DNA of 64,000 bases from Heterobilharzia americana (Eukaryota > Platyhelminthes > Trematoda > Strigeidida > Schistosomatidae), in NCBI GenBank assembly GCA_944470555.2, contig OX104129.1, forward strand, positions 83,784,820-83,848,819. The letters run 5' to 3'. Below the pieces are notes generated by a model, which searched no databases, was not told the origin of the DNA, and saw nothing but the letters and a program-made list of their open reading frames with translations. This document shows positions 35,901 to 50,900 of this stretch, in pieces. Within the stretch, counting starts at the first letter, position 1. Every line of letters starts with the position of its first letter. The position numbers and the translations under genes were made by a program.

Positions 35901-38900
35901 GGTTTTCTGGACATGTTAACCAGAGCTCTGAGTATGTTTGGCATATGTTTTGCTGTTACCTGTCAAATGTCACATGATGCTAAAGGACTGGTCTGCGACC
36001 ACTTCCAACCTTATTGATAGGGAGTGAAATGGTGGCATGTGTCGACTACTTCACTTACTTACTTGAGAGCTACATCAATCCGAACAGGCTGGTTGCTGAC
36101 GAAATCTGAGCTCAAATGAAAAAGGCACAATTGGCATTTGTCAACTTACGTTACCTGTGGCGTCGGCAAGACATTCGGACGAGTATACTACGCTGCCATT
36201 CCTTCTATCCTGTTGTATAGATATGAGACATGCCCGTTAAAAGAGATATGCAGCGAATACAGCGTTCCGACTATGGATGTCTCCTTAGTATTGCTTGCGT
36301 TGCTGGAATCACTGTAAAAGCAATGTTCAGGTCAGACGAAGTGTACTAGACAAGACAGGCGAGTCGATTGATAAGGTTGTGAACCTTAATTGACTGAGAT
36401 AGCTTGGACATGTACTGTGCATGCCGAACCACTCCCTACCTAGATGTCTCATCCTACGGAAAGTTGGATTAGGTTAAAAGAGGGTTCAGTGTCGTCAGAC
36501 CAAGACGTAACACCAGTCGATGAAGTCTCTGAATGTTGGTCTGAGTTGTATAGAGAGACATGGAGTGCCAACGTAAAGTCCTGGAGACGAAAGGGATTAC
36601 AGTAGTTGAAGACTCTTGGTGACATGGCGGAAGATCGGTCACAATGGTGCTCGAATATTCGCAACAACTATTGTCTTCAGATTATTATTCTCTTGCACTC
36701 CTTTTCCATCACCTGTTCTTTGAGTACTACTAATGTGAAGGGAGGCAACTTGAGTCGATTTTGTCAGTTAGTCAGGGGGCGTAAACCAATCGGAATGCAG
36801 TCAGTAGGCTTGTATGCATTTGCGCAGCGATGAGGGTTAATAACACTACTTGACAGGCTGCTCAAACCTCGGTAGGTAGATCGGTGTTTCAACTTGTGAC
36901 TCATAGCTCCACTGAACAACGAGTTGCTTCAACTACATATTAATGAGGAAGGCAACTGTGTAAAAAGTTCTATTGCTTACAACTCTACCACAGTATTTAT
37001 CGTTATAAATAATGATTCAAAACAGGAGAGCGATTTCATTGGTGCTAATTTTTGTTGCTTACTTCATACTCGTCATTTCCAAGGCCATATTTGTGCTAAC
37101 TGGTGACCTCCAGTTAGTGTCGTTTTGTGTGTGCTTTATTGCTTCATATCAAATGTAAAACAAGAGAGAAGGTTGTAAACAAAACGATAAGGATTGTAAC
37201 TACTCACAATGTATGTGTTTGCAACGAACTGGGGCACAACCTTGTCAATCATTCGGGGAAAAAATTGAAGTGCTAATGTGTTTAAAAGGGGGTTAGGGTA
37301 GTTAATCCAATTTACACGTATCTAATAGTCTAGTATAGTTAATGAAGACTGAATCAATCAACCAATCAATATCAACATAGGATCAGGCATTACTGCGTAA
37401 CACTCCGAGTTGCCACACCTCATCTCATATCAGTACACATCAAGTAGAAAGGCAGTGAGGTGAAGGATGAAGATAAGAGAATGCAGTCAAAAGAAATATA
37501 AAATACGAGAAGAAAGAGAAGAGGAATGACAAAATGGTGAGATTCAGTATAGCGTGGTTAAGATGAGGATAATGTGTGTGGGCATATATCTGCATCACTG
37601 ACATCCGTTCTCAACCATGTCATCACCTAGAGTCAGTCTCCAACCACTGGTTCCTCTTGTCCCGTTGACCCCAACCACCTAGTCTGTATCGCCCCATATG
37701 GCTCAAACCAACAGTTGAACACTTCATACATTGGTGCCATGTTTTAGTCTGGCCACCTCGGACCTTTTTCCAACCTGGACTCACCTCAGCCAACATTGTG
37801 TGACGAGGTAATCGGCTACTAGACACACGTAGCACATGTCGAACGTGACCATCTCAGTCGATGAAGGTTCATAACCTCGTCTACTGATTTACCTCTACTC
37901 CCTAAAACTCTATCTATACCTTACTTCTGCATTACTCATGCGGTGACACCAAGGAATACGGCCACCTATACTACGAAGGTAACGGTGGTCAAACACTTGA
38001 AGGCAGCCTTATCATGTCTTCCACTTTCAATGGCCATGTTTCACAGCCATACAGTAGAACAGAGTGGACTGCTGTGCAGTACATGCGACCCTTAATCGAC
38101 AATCGGATATCACGGCAGTCCCATAGGTGGCGTAAATTGGCCAAAGCCAATCGAGCCATTTGTATCCGTGCCGAAATCTCATCGGCAACTAACCCACCAG
38201 GGTTGATCCTACTTCCCAGGTAAGTGAAGTGGTCAACACACTCAACCACTTCACTCTCTATTGTTAGCCGCGGCACCGCTGAAGATCAGTCCTGGAGGAA
38301 AAATTTGCATTTAGGTGGTGAGAAACGCATCTCAAACCTTTTCAAACTGCCACTCAAAGTGTTCAGAAGACTCTGAATCTTATCAGCGTCTTCACTTAAC
38401 AGGACTATGTCATCTGCATACTCTAGGTCTAACGAAAATTCTCATGTGATTAGGTCAACATCTGTGTAATTAGGTGACGACAGGGAGACCTCCATAAGTA
38501 TGTCCATGATAAAATTAAATGAGAATGGAGATAGTGAGCATCCTTGATGGACACTATTCGATGAGTATACCTCCCTAATGAAGATTGAATAGGGTTATAG
38601 GAATTGCATTCATATATTATTTTATTACTATATCATATTGTATATTTATGCATAACTTACTGAATATTGCTGGAATGAATACTCGACTTCAATTCACGTA
38701 AAGATTCTTGTATACTTGAACAATCATAGGTGGATTCTTCATTTTCACTTAGAGAACGAATTTGTACAAGTAAACTAATAAGTTTAGTGATCAAATCGAC
38801 TGTCTTTAGATTGCGAAACTTTTGAGCCTGTAATAAGAAAAAAATATTTTTAGAACAAAAATTTAAGGATAATGTAACACGAAAGTATAATATATCATCG

Positions 38901-41900
38901 AACTATGAAGGTATTGTGTATACAGATATATACACCAACTGTTGGAAACATTTGAAATCAACTGCTTAAGACACTGAACGAAACATACTCAACAAGCCAC
39001 GGCTAGTGATCTACCTGGCTGGCCAAACTTCAATATGTGGAGCGGGGTTCGAACTCATGACTCATTGGTTGATTATCATCTCCCTTAACTACAGTAAGTC
39101 GCAACTCCCCTCCAAGACTCTAGGGGGAGATCATTCCAATTCCTCTCCATCACCGTGACCATCTGTCGAAGTTTGTACCATCACAAAATTGATGTTACTT
39201 GAATTGGTGATCTCTTATGCTGTACTGATGTGCACACTTTCATTGCTCTGTGGACGTAATTGTGAAACTAGTAAAACGTACTCAAATATTTATTGTAGTA
39301 ATATTTCTTAATAAAATGATCTAAGAAGGACTTGATTCCCAGATTAATTTTCGTATTGATGAGTGGTGGTGGGGTTATGCTGCTTGAAACTAACAGGACA
39401 TTTGAGTTACAGCAGAATTTGAAGTAGTAACCATCAGAATACCAACTATGCATGCTCTGCCTGTTAAGCTAAGATGTTCTGTTACAAAACATTATGCCTC
39501 AATTTCGATGTTCACTTTAAAAGTTGCGAAGTGGTTGAGTGCCTGGGAAGCAGGATCAGCCGTACCTTGGTGGTTCAGTTGCCGATGAAATCTCTGCACG
39601 GATACAAATGGCTCGATTGGCTTTGGCCAATTTACCCCACCTATGGGACTGCCGTGATATCCAATTGTCGATTAAGGGTCGCATGTACTGCACAGCAGTC
39701 CACTCTCTTCTACTGTATGGCTGTGAAACATGGCCATTGAAAGTGGAAGACATGATAAGGCTGCCTTCAAGTGTTTGACCACCGTTACCTTCGTAGTATA
39801 GGTGGCCGTATTCCTTGGTGTCACCGCATGAGTAATGCAGAAGTAAGGTATAGATAGAGTTTTAGGGAGTAGAGGTAAATCAGTAGACGAGGTTATGAAC
39901 CTTCATCGACTGAGATGGTCACGTTCGACATGTGCTACGTGTGTCTAGTAGCCGATTACCTCGTCACACAATGTTGGCTGAGGTGAGTCCAGGTTGGAAA
40001 AAGGTCCGAGGTGGCCAGACTAAAACATGGCACCAATGTATGAAGTGTTCAACTGTTGGTTTGAGCCATATGGGGCGATACAGACTAGGTGGTTGGGGTC
40101 AACGGGACAAGAGGAACCAGTGGTTGGAGACTGACTCTAGGTGATGACATGGCTGAGAAGCGATGTCAGTGGTGCAGATGTATGCCCACACACATTATCC
40201 TCATCTTAACCATGCTATACCGAATCTCACTATTTTGTCATTTCTCTTTTCTTTCTTCTCGTATTTTATATTTCTTTTGACTGCATTCTCTTATCTTTAT
40301 CCTTTACCTCACTGCCTTTCTACTTGATGTGTACTGATATGAGATGAGGTGTGGCAACTCGGAGTGTTACGCAGTAATGCCTGATCCTATGTTGATAATG
40401 ATGATGATTTTGAAATTCTAGGAGAACATCTTAATCCTTTTTTTAAACAGATTGAAACTATATGTTCCCTTGTTTTACTTTATTTCAAAGTGGTATGCAT
40501 CATGAAATGACGTTAATTTGACGCGAACTAAAAACAAAAGTTGGGAGCATTGGATAGTCGTTTTGCTCGCAGTATTGGAACTCTTCACAACGAAGCACAT
40601 GATTGCCCTATCTAGTTTTCGGTGGCTTTTTCAAATGATGTCGGATTATGATGCATAATCACTTTGTAAGCAATCAACTAATCAGTTACCAAAGACCACT
40701 ATGGGATACTTCTAAAAAATTGTAGTTTTTCTTGGCCTTAATGGATGAGTCTACGATTCAAATTTCACACCGGCTACTTCGGATTGTGTAGTCGCATATT
40801 GGTGTTGATTGACATCAACTGGTCCAGTGCAAAACTGTGCCAATGAACTCGGTAAACGTACATACATACACACACACATACATACATACATACATACATA
40901 CATACATACATACATACATACATACATACATACATACATACATACATACATACATACATACATACATACATACATACATACATACATACACACATACATA
41001 CATACACACATACATACATACATACATACACACATACACACATACATACACACATACATACATACATACATACATACATACATACATACACACATACACA
41101 CATACATACACACATACATACATACATACATACATACATACATACATACATACATACATACATACATACATACATACATACATACATACATACATACATA
41201 CATACATACATACATACATACATACATACATACATACATACATACATACATACATACATACATACATACATACATACATACATACATACATACATACATA
41301 CATACATACATACATACATACATACATACATACATACATACATACATACATACATACATACATACATACATACATACATACATACATACATACATACATA
41401 CATACATACATACATACATACATACATACATACATACATACATACATACATACATACATACATACATACATACATACATACATACATACATACATACATA
41501 CATACATACATACCATATATACCATACCATACATACCATACCATACATAGCATACCATACATACGTGCCATACATACCATACCATACCATAGATACATAC
41601 ATACACGTCCATGTAGTAGGCAATGAGTTATACCTATTGTTGTATGAAGGATAATGATATTACCTGATCACTTACACTTCGGTCGAAAGTCAAGTACCTA
41701 GATTGATGAGTCAAAAACTATTCAACAGGCATATATATATATAGACACTAGACTTTAACTCACCTGCATACTTTTAATTCGTGTAACAATTTCATAGGCA
41801 TCTTCATCACAACGCTGTTTGAAATCAGCTGCTTGTTCCAATGGTGCTACACCATGTTCTTGTGCAATCTAATAAACAAAAGAAATATGCATAGATAGGA

Positions 41901-44900
41901 TACTTGGATAAAATACAACAGATAAGAATGGTAAAAGATAACGTTTATCTTATTGAAGATAAGAAAAACTATCTAATGAATTATTAACTCAATTCTCTCT
42001 ACTCCGCAAAGTCCATTCAACTTTTCATGAAGTAGAGAATACTAATGTGTCAATAGGGAACAGTTTCAAACATGTTTATAAACCAGAAGATATAAAGTAT
42101 AACTGTTAGATGAATATACAATTTGAAAAATCTAGTCAGTGGTTGAGTAATGAATTATAGATTTTCGATAGCGTAATTAGAAGATGAAGTTTATCTGAAC
42201 AATGTGGGTGATGTATTTGCACAATACAACATTTCCAACAATCTGCTCGATCAAACATTTACTTGTCTCAAGTCAATATACCTTAAACCGAGGACTGGAG
42301 GGAAAGGGGGAAAAATAAAACAATAATTAACACAACAGAGGATTAAAATTAAGAAAGATGAGGACAAACAGGAAGTGATATAGTTGATCCTAATGTTGGT
42401 AAGAAAACAAATTTTACCAAGGGGTAGGTGTAGTGAAAGAACAAACTGTTTTTCTACATATTAAGGTGGTTTACATTTATGTATGGCTATGGCTTCCACA
42501 AATCTTAGAATACATCCCTGACTGACTGTTTCTATAAAGAACTTTGAAAGCTGTTTGAACGTTAATTCTGCGACCTGTTTCTATGACATGTTTAGCCATA
42601 GATAAAGAGAGTCTTCTCCCACCAGCGTTTATTACTGTTTCACACTCCATTTGTTGTCGAAGCCATTTAGGCACATGTTCTACCACCACCAACTGCATTG
42701 CCCAATTTCTCCTCCCTCATGTATGTGTGACCACACACACATGTAAATTGGTAAACACAATGGGATGTGACGTAATCACTGATGTAGTGTGTAGGTTTTC
42801 GGTGAAGTATGTGTTTTGTTTCTTCCACAATGGTAAGATTTGCCGCGTAATATGTTTTCCTAATTGGGTCATGTCAGTCTGCGTCTCAAAATGATACTAT
42901 TTAACTCCCTCCTGTATAGTGGAGTGACATGGACGCTTTTCTTAGGGACCGCGTATAGAGTTGCCTTTGGTGCTACTTGACCTCTACGATGGTTTATAAA
43001 CTTCGTCGGATATCCATTTTCCATGAGTGCTTTGCTCAGTAATTTGATGTCTTCATTCATCGCATCTGGTGTACTGATACAATAGATCCTATTAAACAGG
43101 CATTTTATTAGACCTCGCTTGTATTGGATTGGACAAAAACTGTGAAAATTCAGGTGTTGTCCTATCCATGTAGGCTTTCTGTAAACTGACCGTCTTATTG
43201 AACCATCTTCTAATCGACTCGGAAGTATATCTAGGAATGGCAGTTGATCATTATTCTCTTTCTCACAAGTCAGGCGGATGTGTGTTTGTACGGCGTTGTC
43301 TATTCAGTAGACAAGCCATATCCTCATGCGTCTCACAAATCACTATGATATCATCAACATATCTCTTGTAAAGAGGAAGTTTAGCGATGAGAACACCAGC
43401 CAGATTTTCGATATATAACATATAAATATCAGCTAGTAGTGGTCCTAATGGACTACCCATAGCTACACCGTCAACTTGTCGAAAGTGTTCACCTTCAAAT
43501 GTGTGGTGGACTTTGTCGGTACACAACAATAATAACGATTAGCGTTCTGTGTGACTACATATCTCCTAGAAACCTCCCATTTCCTATTACTCCAGCCTTT
43601 TTGAAGGAGTTACTTGAATTTTCACAGTTTTTGTCCAATCCAATACAAGCGAGGTCTAATAAAATGCCTGTTTAATAGGATCTATTGTATCAGTACACCA
43701 GATGCGATGAATGAAGACATCAAATTACTGAGCAAAGCACTCATGGAAAATGGATATCCGACGAAGTTTATAAACCATCATAGAGGTCAAGTAGCACCAA
43801 AGGCAACTCTATACGCGGTCCCTAAGAAAAGCGTCCATGTCACTCCACTATACAGGAGGGAGTTAAATAGTATCATTTTGAGACGCAGACTGACATGACC
43901 CAATTAGGAAAACATATTACGCGGCAAATCTTACCATTGTGGAAGAAACAAAACACATACTTCACCGAAAACCTACACACTACATCAGTGATTACGTCAC
44001 ATCCCATTGTGTTTACCAATTTACATGTGTGTGTGGTCACACATACATGAGGGAGGAGAAATTGGGCAATGCAGTTGGTGGTGGTAGAACATGTGCCTAA
44101 ATGGCTTCGACAACAAATGGAGTGTGAAACAGTGATAAACGCAACGGCAGAATTACCACTGAACACAGGCACTCCGACAAAAGTAGAAGTCCTGAATGCC
44201 ACAAAACTGCAGAAATTAGGGAAAGCAGCAAGACCAGATGGAATTCCTCCAGAAGCACTGAAAACAGACGCAGAGACAACAGCGGACATACCCACACCAC
44301 TATTGCATAAGGTTAGGAAGGAAGGAAAGGTACCTGGACATTGGAAGCAGGGCTGCCTTGTCTAACTTTCAAAGAGGGGAGACCTAAGTCTCTGCAAGAA
44401 CTGGTGAGAAATCATGCTGCACCCATGTCCACCCTAAGTAAAATATTATGCCGCATCATACTGGAGAGACTAAACAATGCTCTGCACTCAAAATTACGAC
44501 TGAAACAGGCTGGCTGACTTCAAGAAGAACAAATCATGTGCGGACCAAATCGCAACGCTACTCTACGCATCATCATAGAACAGAGTATAGAATGGCAGTC
44601 AACTCAACTCCATCTCAACTTCATCGACTTTGAAAAGATCTTTGACAGCGTCAACCGAGAAGTAATTTGGCAGACAGTTGCTTCAACACTACGGAATACC
44701 ACAAACTTTTATCAATCCCATTCAACAACTAGATGAAGACGCCACATGTCAAGTAATTCACAATGGGAAGAAAGTTCAGTGATCCCTTTGAAGTGAAGAC
44801 AGGAAGGAGTAAGACAAGGCTATCTACTATCATCCATGAATATTACTGATTGTGGCCGACTGGATCATGCAGCAAACAGTGAGGAGCGAGAAGATGGGCA

Positions 44901-47900
44901 TAGGCTGGCTGGACCGATGAGAAGACCCTAGAAGATTTGGGTTTTGCCGATGACTTATGTTTAGTGTCGTGCAAACTCGAAGACGTATAGGCAAAATGCA
45001 ACAAATTGAAAGAAGAGGTGAGGCAGCGAAAACGGGACTTCAAGTGAATGTAAAGAAGACAGAAGTAGAGGTGATGAGGATACCCAACCAACATCACCAC
45101 CAACAACAACAAGCTCCAATCACCATTAACGGGAGAAACCTAAAGGAAGTAGTCTCTTTCACCTACCTAGGCGGCATCGTTACAACTACAGGCGGCACAG
45201 GCAGAGATGATGACCTCAAAACCAGGATCGGAGAAGCAATACAGGTTTTCATTATTCTGAAATCAGTGTGATCTACTGCACTCACCATAAACAACAACAT
45301 CCGGGTTTTCAACACCAACGTCAGTCAAGTCTGTGCCGCTATGTGATGGTTCAGAAACTTGGCACTTCACGAAAAGCATTTCCAACAAACTATAGATATT
45401 CATCAACAACTGCCGCCTACGCTCGCCCCATATTGACACTGAAGATCAGATGGCCAGAATAATAAGAATAAGCAACAAGGAGCTGTGGCAGTAACGAAAC
45501 AACAAGAGAACCTATCACCCAACAAATATGCAGAGTAAAATCCAAAGGGGAAACGATGATTTGGACATCCGAGACGACGGTGAGGAGATTGTGTAAGGAA
45601 GAAATGAAAGCTTGTGGCGCCAAGTTGAGAAGACTGCAGAGAATAGAGTGTGCAATGGAGGCGTACTACTGAAGCCCTATGTTTCAGTAGGAACCCCAAG
45701 GGAAAAATATTAATAATAATAATAATAATAATAATAACAACAACAACTAGATGATGAACCAAAGAAAAACACACATAATAAACAACTTTTAAAAATACAT
45801 TTAATTAGGCTTACTTCATTAGCATACTGTAGTACATGAACCAAGTATTGATTTAATTCCTTGTTAAGGCGTTCCAAGTGCATAACTAATGTGAGATAAG
45901 TGTGTTGAAACTCTAAGGATAATTCAGCTTTGTTTGAAATCTATATTCAAAGTAAGGCATATCTATACTACTAACCTTTCTTTCAGCTTCATCATTCAAA
46001 TCTTGTAGTTCATCAACACAACGCTTTTTAACTTCTAAGATTTTTGACAGTTTTGTCTGTAAAAATAAAAGTAATTTTAATGAAAATTATTAAAAAAAAA
46101 AAAGAGATTTTACTTATCATATGAAATTTAACATAGAGTAGTTGTACTGGACGATAAAACATTCATGTGAAAATCTGTAGCTAGCTGGATGTAAATGTTC
46201 GGTTTTATTTACCCAATGGATTGGTGGAGGTGTTGTTCCCTGGCTTGGGGAGTTGATTTTCAATCAGTCGGTCATGGCTTTGAGCCTCACCACATCTACC
46301 GAGGTTCAGGTATTATTATTATTATTTGTCCCTTAGGTTCCTAGTCGAACATAGGGCTTCCGTAGCACGTCTCCACTCCACTCCACTCCACTCTCTTCTC
46401 TGAAATCTTTTCAACCTGACTCCACGACTGCCTACAACCTCTCATTTCTTTCTCACGCCATCTCCTCCATGTCATTCTCACCTCGGATGACCAACTCATC
46501 GTTTCCAATCTGCGTTCCACTCAATGGCCTGCCTTGGCACATCATGTCCCTGAATGGTCTTCTCAGTGTATGCCCAGTCCAATCCATCTCCACTTCCTTC
46601 CAATGCATATTTGTTCAGCCATAGGTTCTTGGTTAGTTCGTTTCCAGAGTTCCTCGTTGCTTATTCGTATTACTCTGGCCATCTGAGTTTCAGTATCAGT
46701 ATCGAGCCAGCGTCGGTGGTGGCAGTTGTTGATGAATGTCTGTAGTTTGTAAAGTGGAGGATACAAAAAAGGCTTAAGGTGTTTGACCACCGTTGCCTTC
46801 GTAGTATAGGCCGCCGTATTCCGTGGTGTCACCATGTGAGTAATGCAGAAGTTAGGTGTAGAGTTTTGGGGAGAAGAGGTAAATCAGTTGACAAGGTTGT
46901 GAACCTTCATCGACTGAGATGGTTGGGACACGTACTGCGTATGCCTAGTCACCGACTGCCTCGTCACACAATGTTGGCTGAGGTGGGTCCAGACTGGAAA
47001 AAGGTCCGAGGTGGCCAGACTAAAACATGGCACCAATGTATGAAGTCTCTGACTGTTGGTTTAAGCCATGTGGAGCAATACAGACTAGGTGGTTGGGGTC
47101 CACGGGATAAGAGGAACCGGTGGTTGGAGACCCTAGGTGATATGGCTCAGAACCGAAGTCAGTGGCGCAGACGTATACACACATTATCCTCATCTTAACA
47201 ACGCTATACCGAATCTCACCATTTTGTCACTCCTCTTTCCTTTCTTCTCGTACTTTATATTTCTTTTGACTGCATTCTCTTATCTTCATCCTTCGCCTCA
47301 CTACCTTTTACTTGACGTGCTGATATGAGGTGTGGCAACTCGGACCGTTACGCAGTAATGCCTGATCCTATGTTGATAATGATGATGATGTCTGTAGTTT
47401 GTTGGAAATCCCTTTCGTAATGCGCCAAGTCTCCGAACTATACAAAAGTACTGACTTCATGTTGGTGTTGAAAATCCAGATCCTCTTCTTTATGCTGAGT
47501 GGAGTGCAGAAGATCTCCACACTGCTTTCAGGTTAATGAAAGCCTCTCTGGCTTTTCTGATCCTGGCTGGTTTTGACATCCTCGTCTGTGCCGCTGCCGC
47601 GTGTAGTTGAAACAGTGCTGCCCAGATAGGTGGGTAGGTGAAAGAGGCTACTTCGTTTAAGTTTCTCCCGTTGATGGCGATTGGAACTTGTTGTTGTTGG
47701 TGGTGGTGTTGGTGTTGGTTGGACATCTTCATCACTTATACCTCTGTCTTCTCTATATTCACTTGAAATCTCGTTTTCGCTGCCTCACCTCTTCTTTCAA
47801 TTTGTTGCATTTTGCCTATACATCTTCGAGTTTGCGCGACACTTAACATAAGTCATCGGCAAAACCCAAATCTTCTAGGGTCTTCTCATCGGTCCAGCCA

Positions 47901-50900
47901 GCCTATGCCCATCTTCTCGCTCCTCACTGTTTGCTGCATGATCCAGTCGACTACAATCAGTCAATCAATCCTTCCTGTCTTCACTTCAAAGGCATCACTG
48001 AACTTTCCTCCCATTGTGAATTACTTGACATGTGGCGTTTTCATCCAGTTGTTGAATGAGATTGATAAAGGTTTGTGGTATTCCGTAGTGTTGAAGCAAC
48101 TGTCTGCCAAATTACTTCTCGGTTGACGCTGTCAAAGATCTTTTCAAAGTCGATGAAGTTGAGATAGAGTTGAGTTGACTGCCTTTCTGTACTCTGTTCT
48201 ATGATGATGCATAGAGTAGCGTTGCAATTTGGTCCACACATGATTTGTTCTTCTTGAAGGCAACCAGCCTGTTTCGGTCGTAGTTTTGAATCCAACTCCA
48301 GGTGATAAATATCCTAATCCCTCATACAATAAGGTTATTGAATGCATTTCAATTTCGATTCGACTCAATCCATTCATATTGATTATAATTGTTAGCTGAT
48401 TGAAGATTGCCTGGATAGTCTAATTAAAAAAAATGCTGTAGTCACGTATATACTTGACCTGAGACTAGAATTCTTAAGAATAAATCTCTCTCTCTTAATC
48501 ATCTCTTACACATTAAGACTATAAATGCTTGAACATGATCAAATTTATAAGCAAGCATCAATCATCCTAAATCTGTTCACTTAAAATAATCATAGATATA
48601 CAGTACAATTTTGGGATATTCAAGATTAAGGAACAGTTATTCATCTTATCTCAATTTGTGTGGATGCATAATTCACTGATCTAAGTACTCAACTTTCAAC
48701 CAATGAGCTTTAAGATTCCAACCCTACCTACTCTAATCTGAGAAGTCGGAGAGTAGTATCACCAACCATTAGACAGTGTGGTTAATCGTGTATAGTGTGT
48801 ACATATATCAATCAGTACCGCATAGCCGAGTAGTATAACACCGGTTCATGAAGTTAATGCCTATCGCTTATGAATCTGTAGTAAAGTAAGGATATAAAAG
48901 AAAACGAATATTACGAAAACTAAATTTATACAGTTTTACAACTGATGAATATATAAACTAAGCAAAAGTATCTTACCACCATGACTAGAAACTTCATTGG
49001 ATAGCCACCGTATATATCAGCTTCATTGAGTAGCAATCGACCGCCTGAAGGTTCATTCAATGATAATGCAGCACTTCCCATCGATGCTGCAACATCACCA
49101 CTACTAATTGCAGGAAGTTTCAATGGAGCAGATAAGAGATTATTACTGGCCATGAAGCCTGATGTTCTTGTAGATGGACTACCACCTACAGCTCCTCCAC
49201 TAGCTGCAGCAGCCTCTGATTGACATAATGGACAATCATGGACAGTTAAATCACCAGATCCACTACCACTTTGATTCATTCCGTGTCCAAACTTATGATG
49301 GTGCATATGATGACGTTTCCCCTACACACAGTAAAGAATAGAGGGTATACTCATAATTTAAAGATGAATAACTCAGTCCTTCAATATCAGTTGTACTAAT
49401 GACTCTGATCAATATGACTGATGGAATCTGACTCAGGGAATAGCAGACAAATAACAAAATATACTTCAACTTTAATAAAAATATATTAGAAAAGATTTCT
49501 ACCTAGAAACTTATCTACAGCAAAAGACTACTGGATGTTATTTTACAGGAGATTCTGTCTAGAATACGCTTGGTATCCCTAAATAACAGTGATCAACAAC
49601 AACAACAACAACGAATTCATGCTTTCTTATAGGTATGGAACTATATCCGTAGAGCCTAGGCATTATCACTGAGTATAACATAAGCCATAAACCGAATAAC
49701 CTTTAAAATCAGTAATGCTATAACTATACTGCTAGAGACAATTTACCAACAACTAAATTAACATACAGTTGTATTTATGAATATAAAGATATCAGTGAAC
49801 TTGCATATGTCAGTTCTCATTCAGCTATTGTCACACTATAAAATGTACCCAAAAATGTATGCAAGGAGGTATTTAGGTCTTAGATAACTGAAAAATGACA
49901 TTCTTCAGTGAAAAAAAAATTTAATCTATATAGAGATGAGGAAAAAAAAGTAGCTTTTATCAACCACCGTTTAGCTGGTTGGTTATTATCACACATCAGG
50001 ATCCACTTTTTGAGATGTTTTTATTAGAGATTAGGTTTTTTTTCAATAAAATATCATTTGAATCTATAGAATGTTCACGTCTACCGTAATATCAACAGCA
50101 TTAAAAACTTGTATATACAAGGTTTACAGTGGAGATGTAGACGAATGGCTTAGGAAGTCGACTTTTAAGCAATGGACACCGGGTTCGAACCCCTCACTCC
50201 CACCACTACACCGACTTCAACGTAGGCATCCAAGTAGGATTACAAGAAGTGTAGCTCATATCCTTGTACATAAACATGTAACGGGTTGAATTACATTACT
50301 TATTACCAGGTATGGCAAAAATTGGTGAGTGCTTTACCAATTGTCAAGTGGTTGGTTATCTGATAATCAAAGCACTCAACTGCCACACAAAATAAAACAG
50401 TAAACATACATAGGGAGGTCAGTGAGACAACTAAATACTTCCTTGAGAAGGAATACAAAGGATGATGATAACTACAGTCATACTGAAAGTTTTGGCCATA
50501 TAAAAAAACTAGTTCGGAGGGTAATCAAACTACCAGAACGCTCTTGACATTAACGCTGTTGCTTTGAAGCAGATAATTATTTTGCGACCACACGATCAGC
50601 ATAATCAACTAGTCATTTGAAAAACGAGAGCGTACAGGTGAGTAGTGACTAGTGACTTTTCTTCCGCCCAACAGATGAACAAGGTTAATTTTTGCATGAC
50701 ATCATGAAATTGGTTTAATACACCAATAACATGCAAATATTAATTCTAGAACTGCATGGGAATCAATGAGTTATTATGCCTCTGCTTAAACTACACAGAG
50801 ACAGTCAGTAAGGTAGATGGTATGCCGATAAAAAATCCTCAAAAACGCCTGGAACGCTGAGCGGAACACTTTGAAAAGCAGTTTAACTGGCTCTCAGCTT

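Noticed and set aside
38657..38661. TAA as the true LIN9 stop codon in exon 11
   Set aside because: It coincides with a near-perfect donor, and a phase-matched exon at 32833-32947 supplies the conserved family C-terminus. Kept as a possible alternative isoform only.
40856..41513. CRISPR-like or satellite array
   Set aside because: A simple tetranucleotide repeat without spacers, in a eukaryotic intron.
40751..41654. Five long open frames (237-290 codons) on both strands
   Set aside because: They exist only because (ACAT)n has no stop in any frame; the peptides are four-residue repeats and the tract lies in a LIN9 intron.
49026..49223. 65-codon plus-strand frame
   Set aside because: Antisense shadow of LIN9 exon 7, which is strongly supported by family similarity and splice phase.
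50138..50225. Functional tRNA-Lys gene
   Set aside because: Good A and B boxes but incomplete T and acceptor stems; more likely tRNA-derived repeat.
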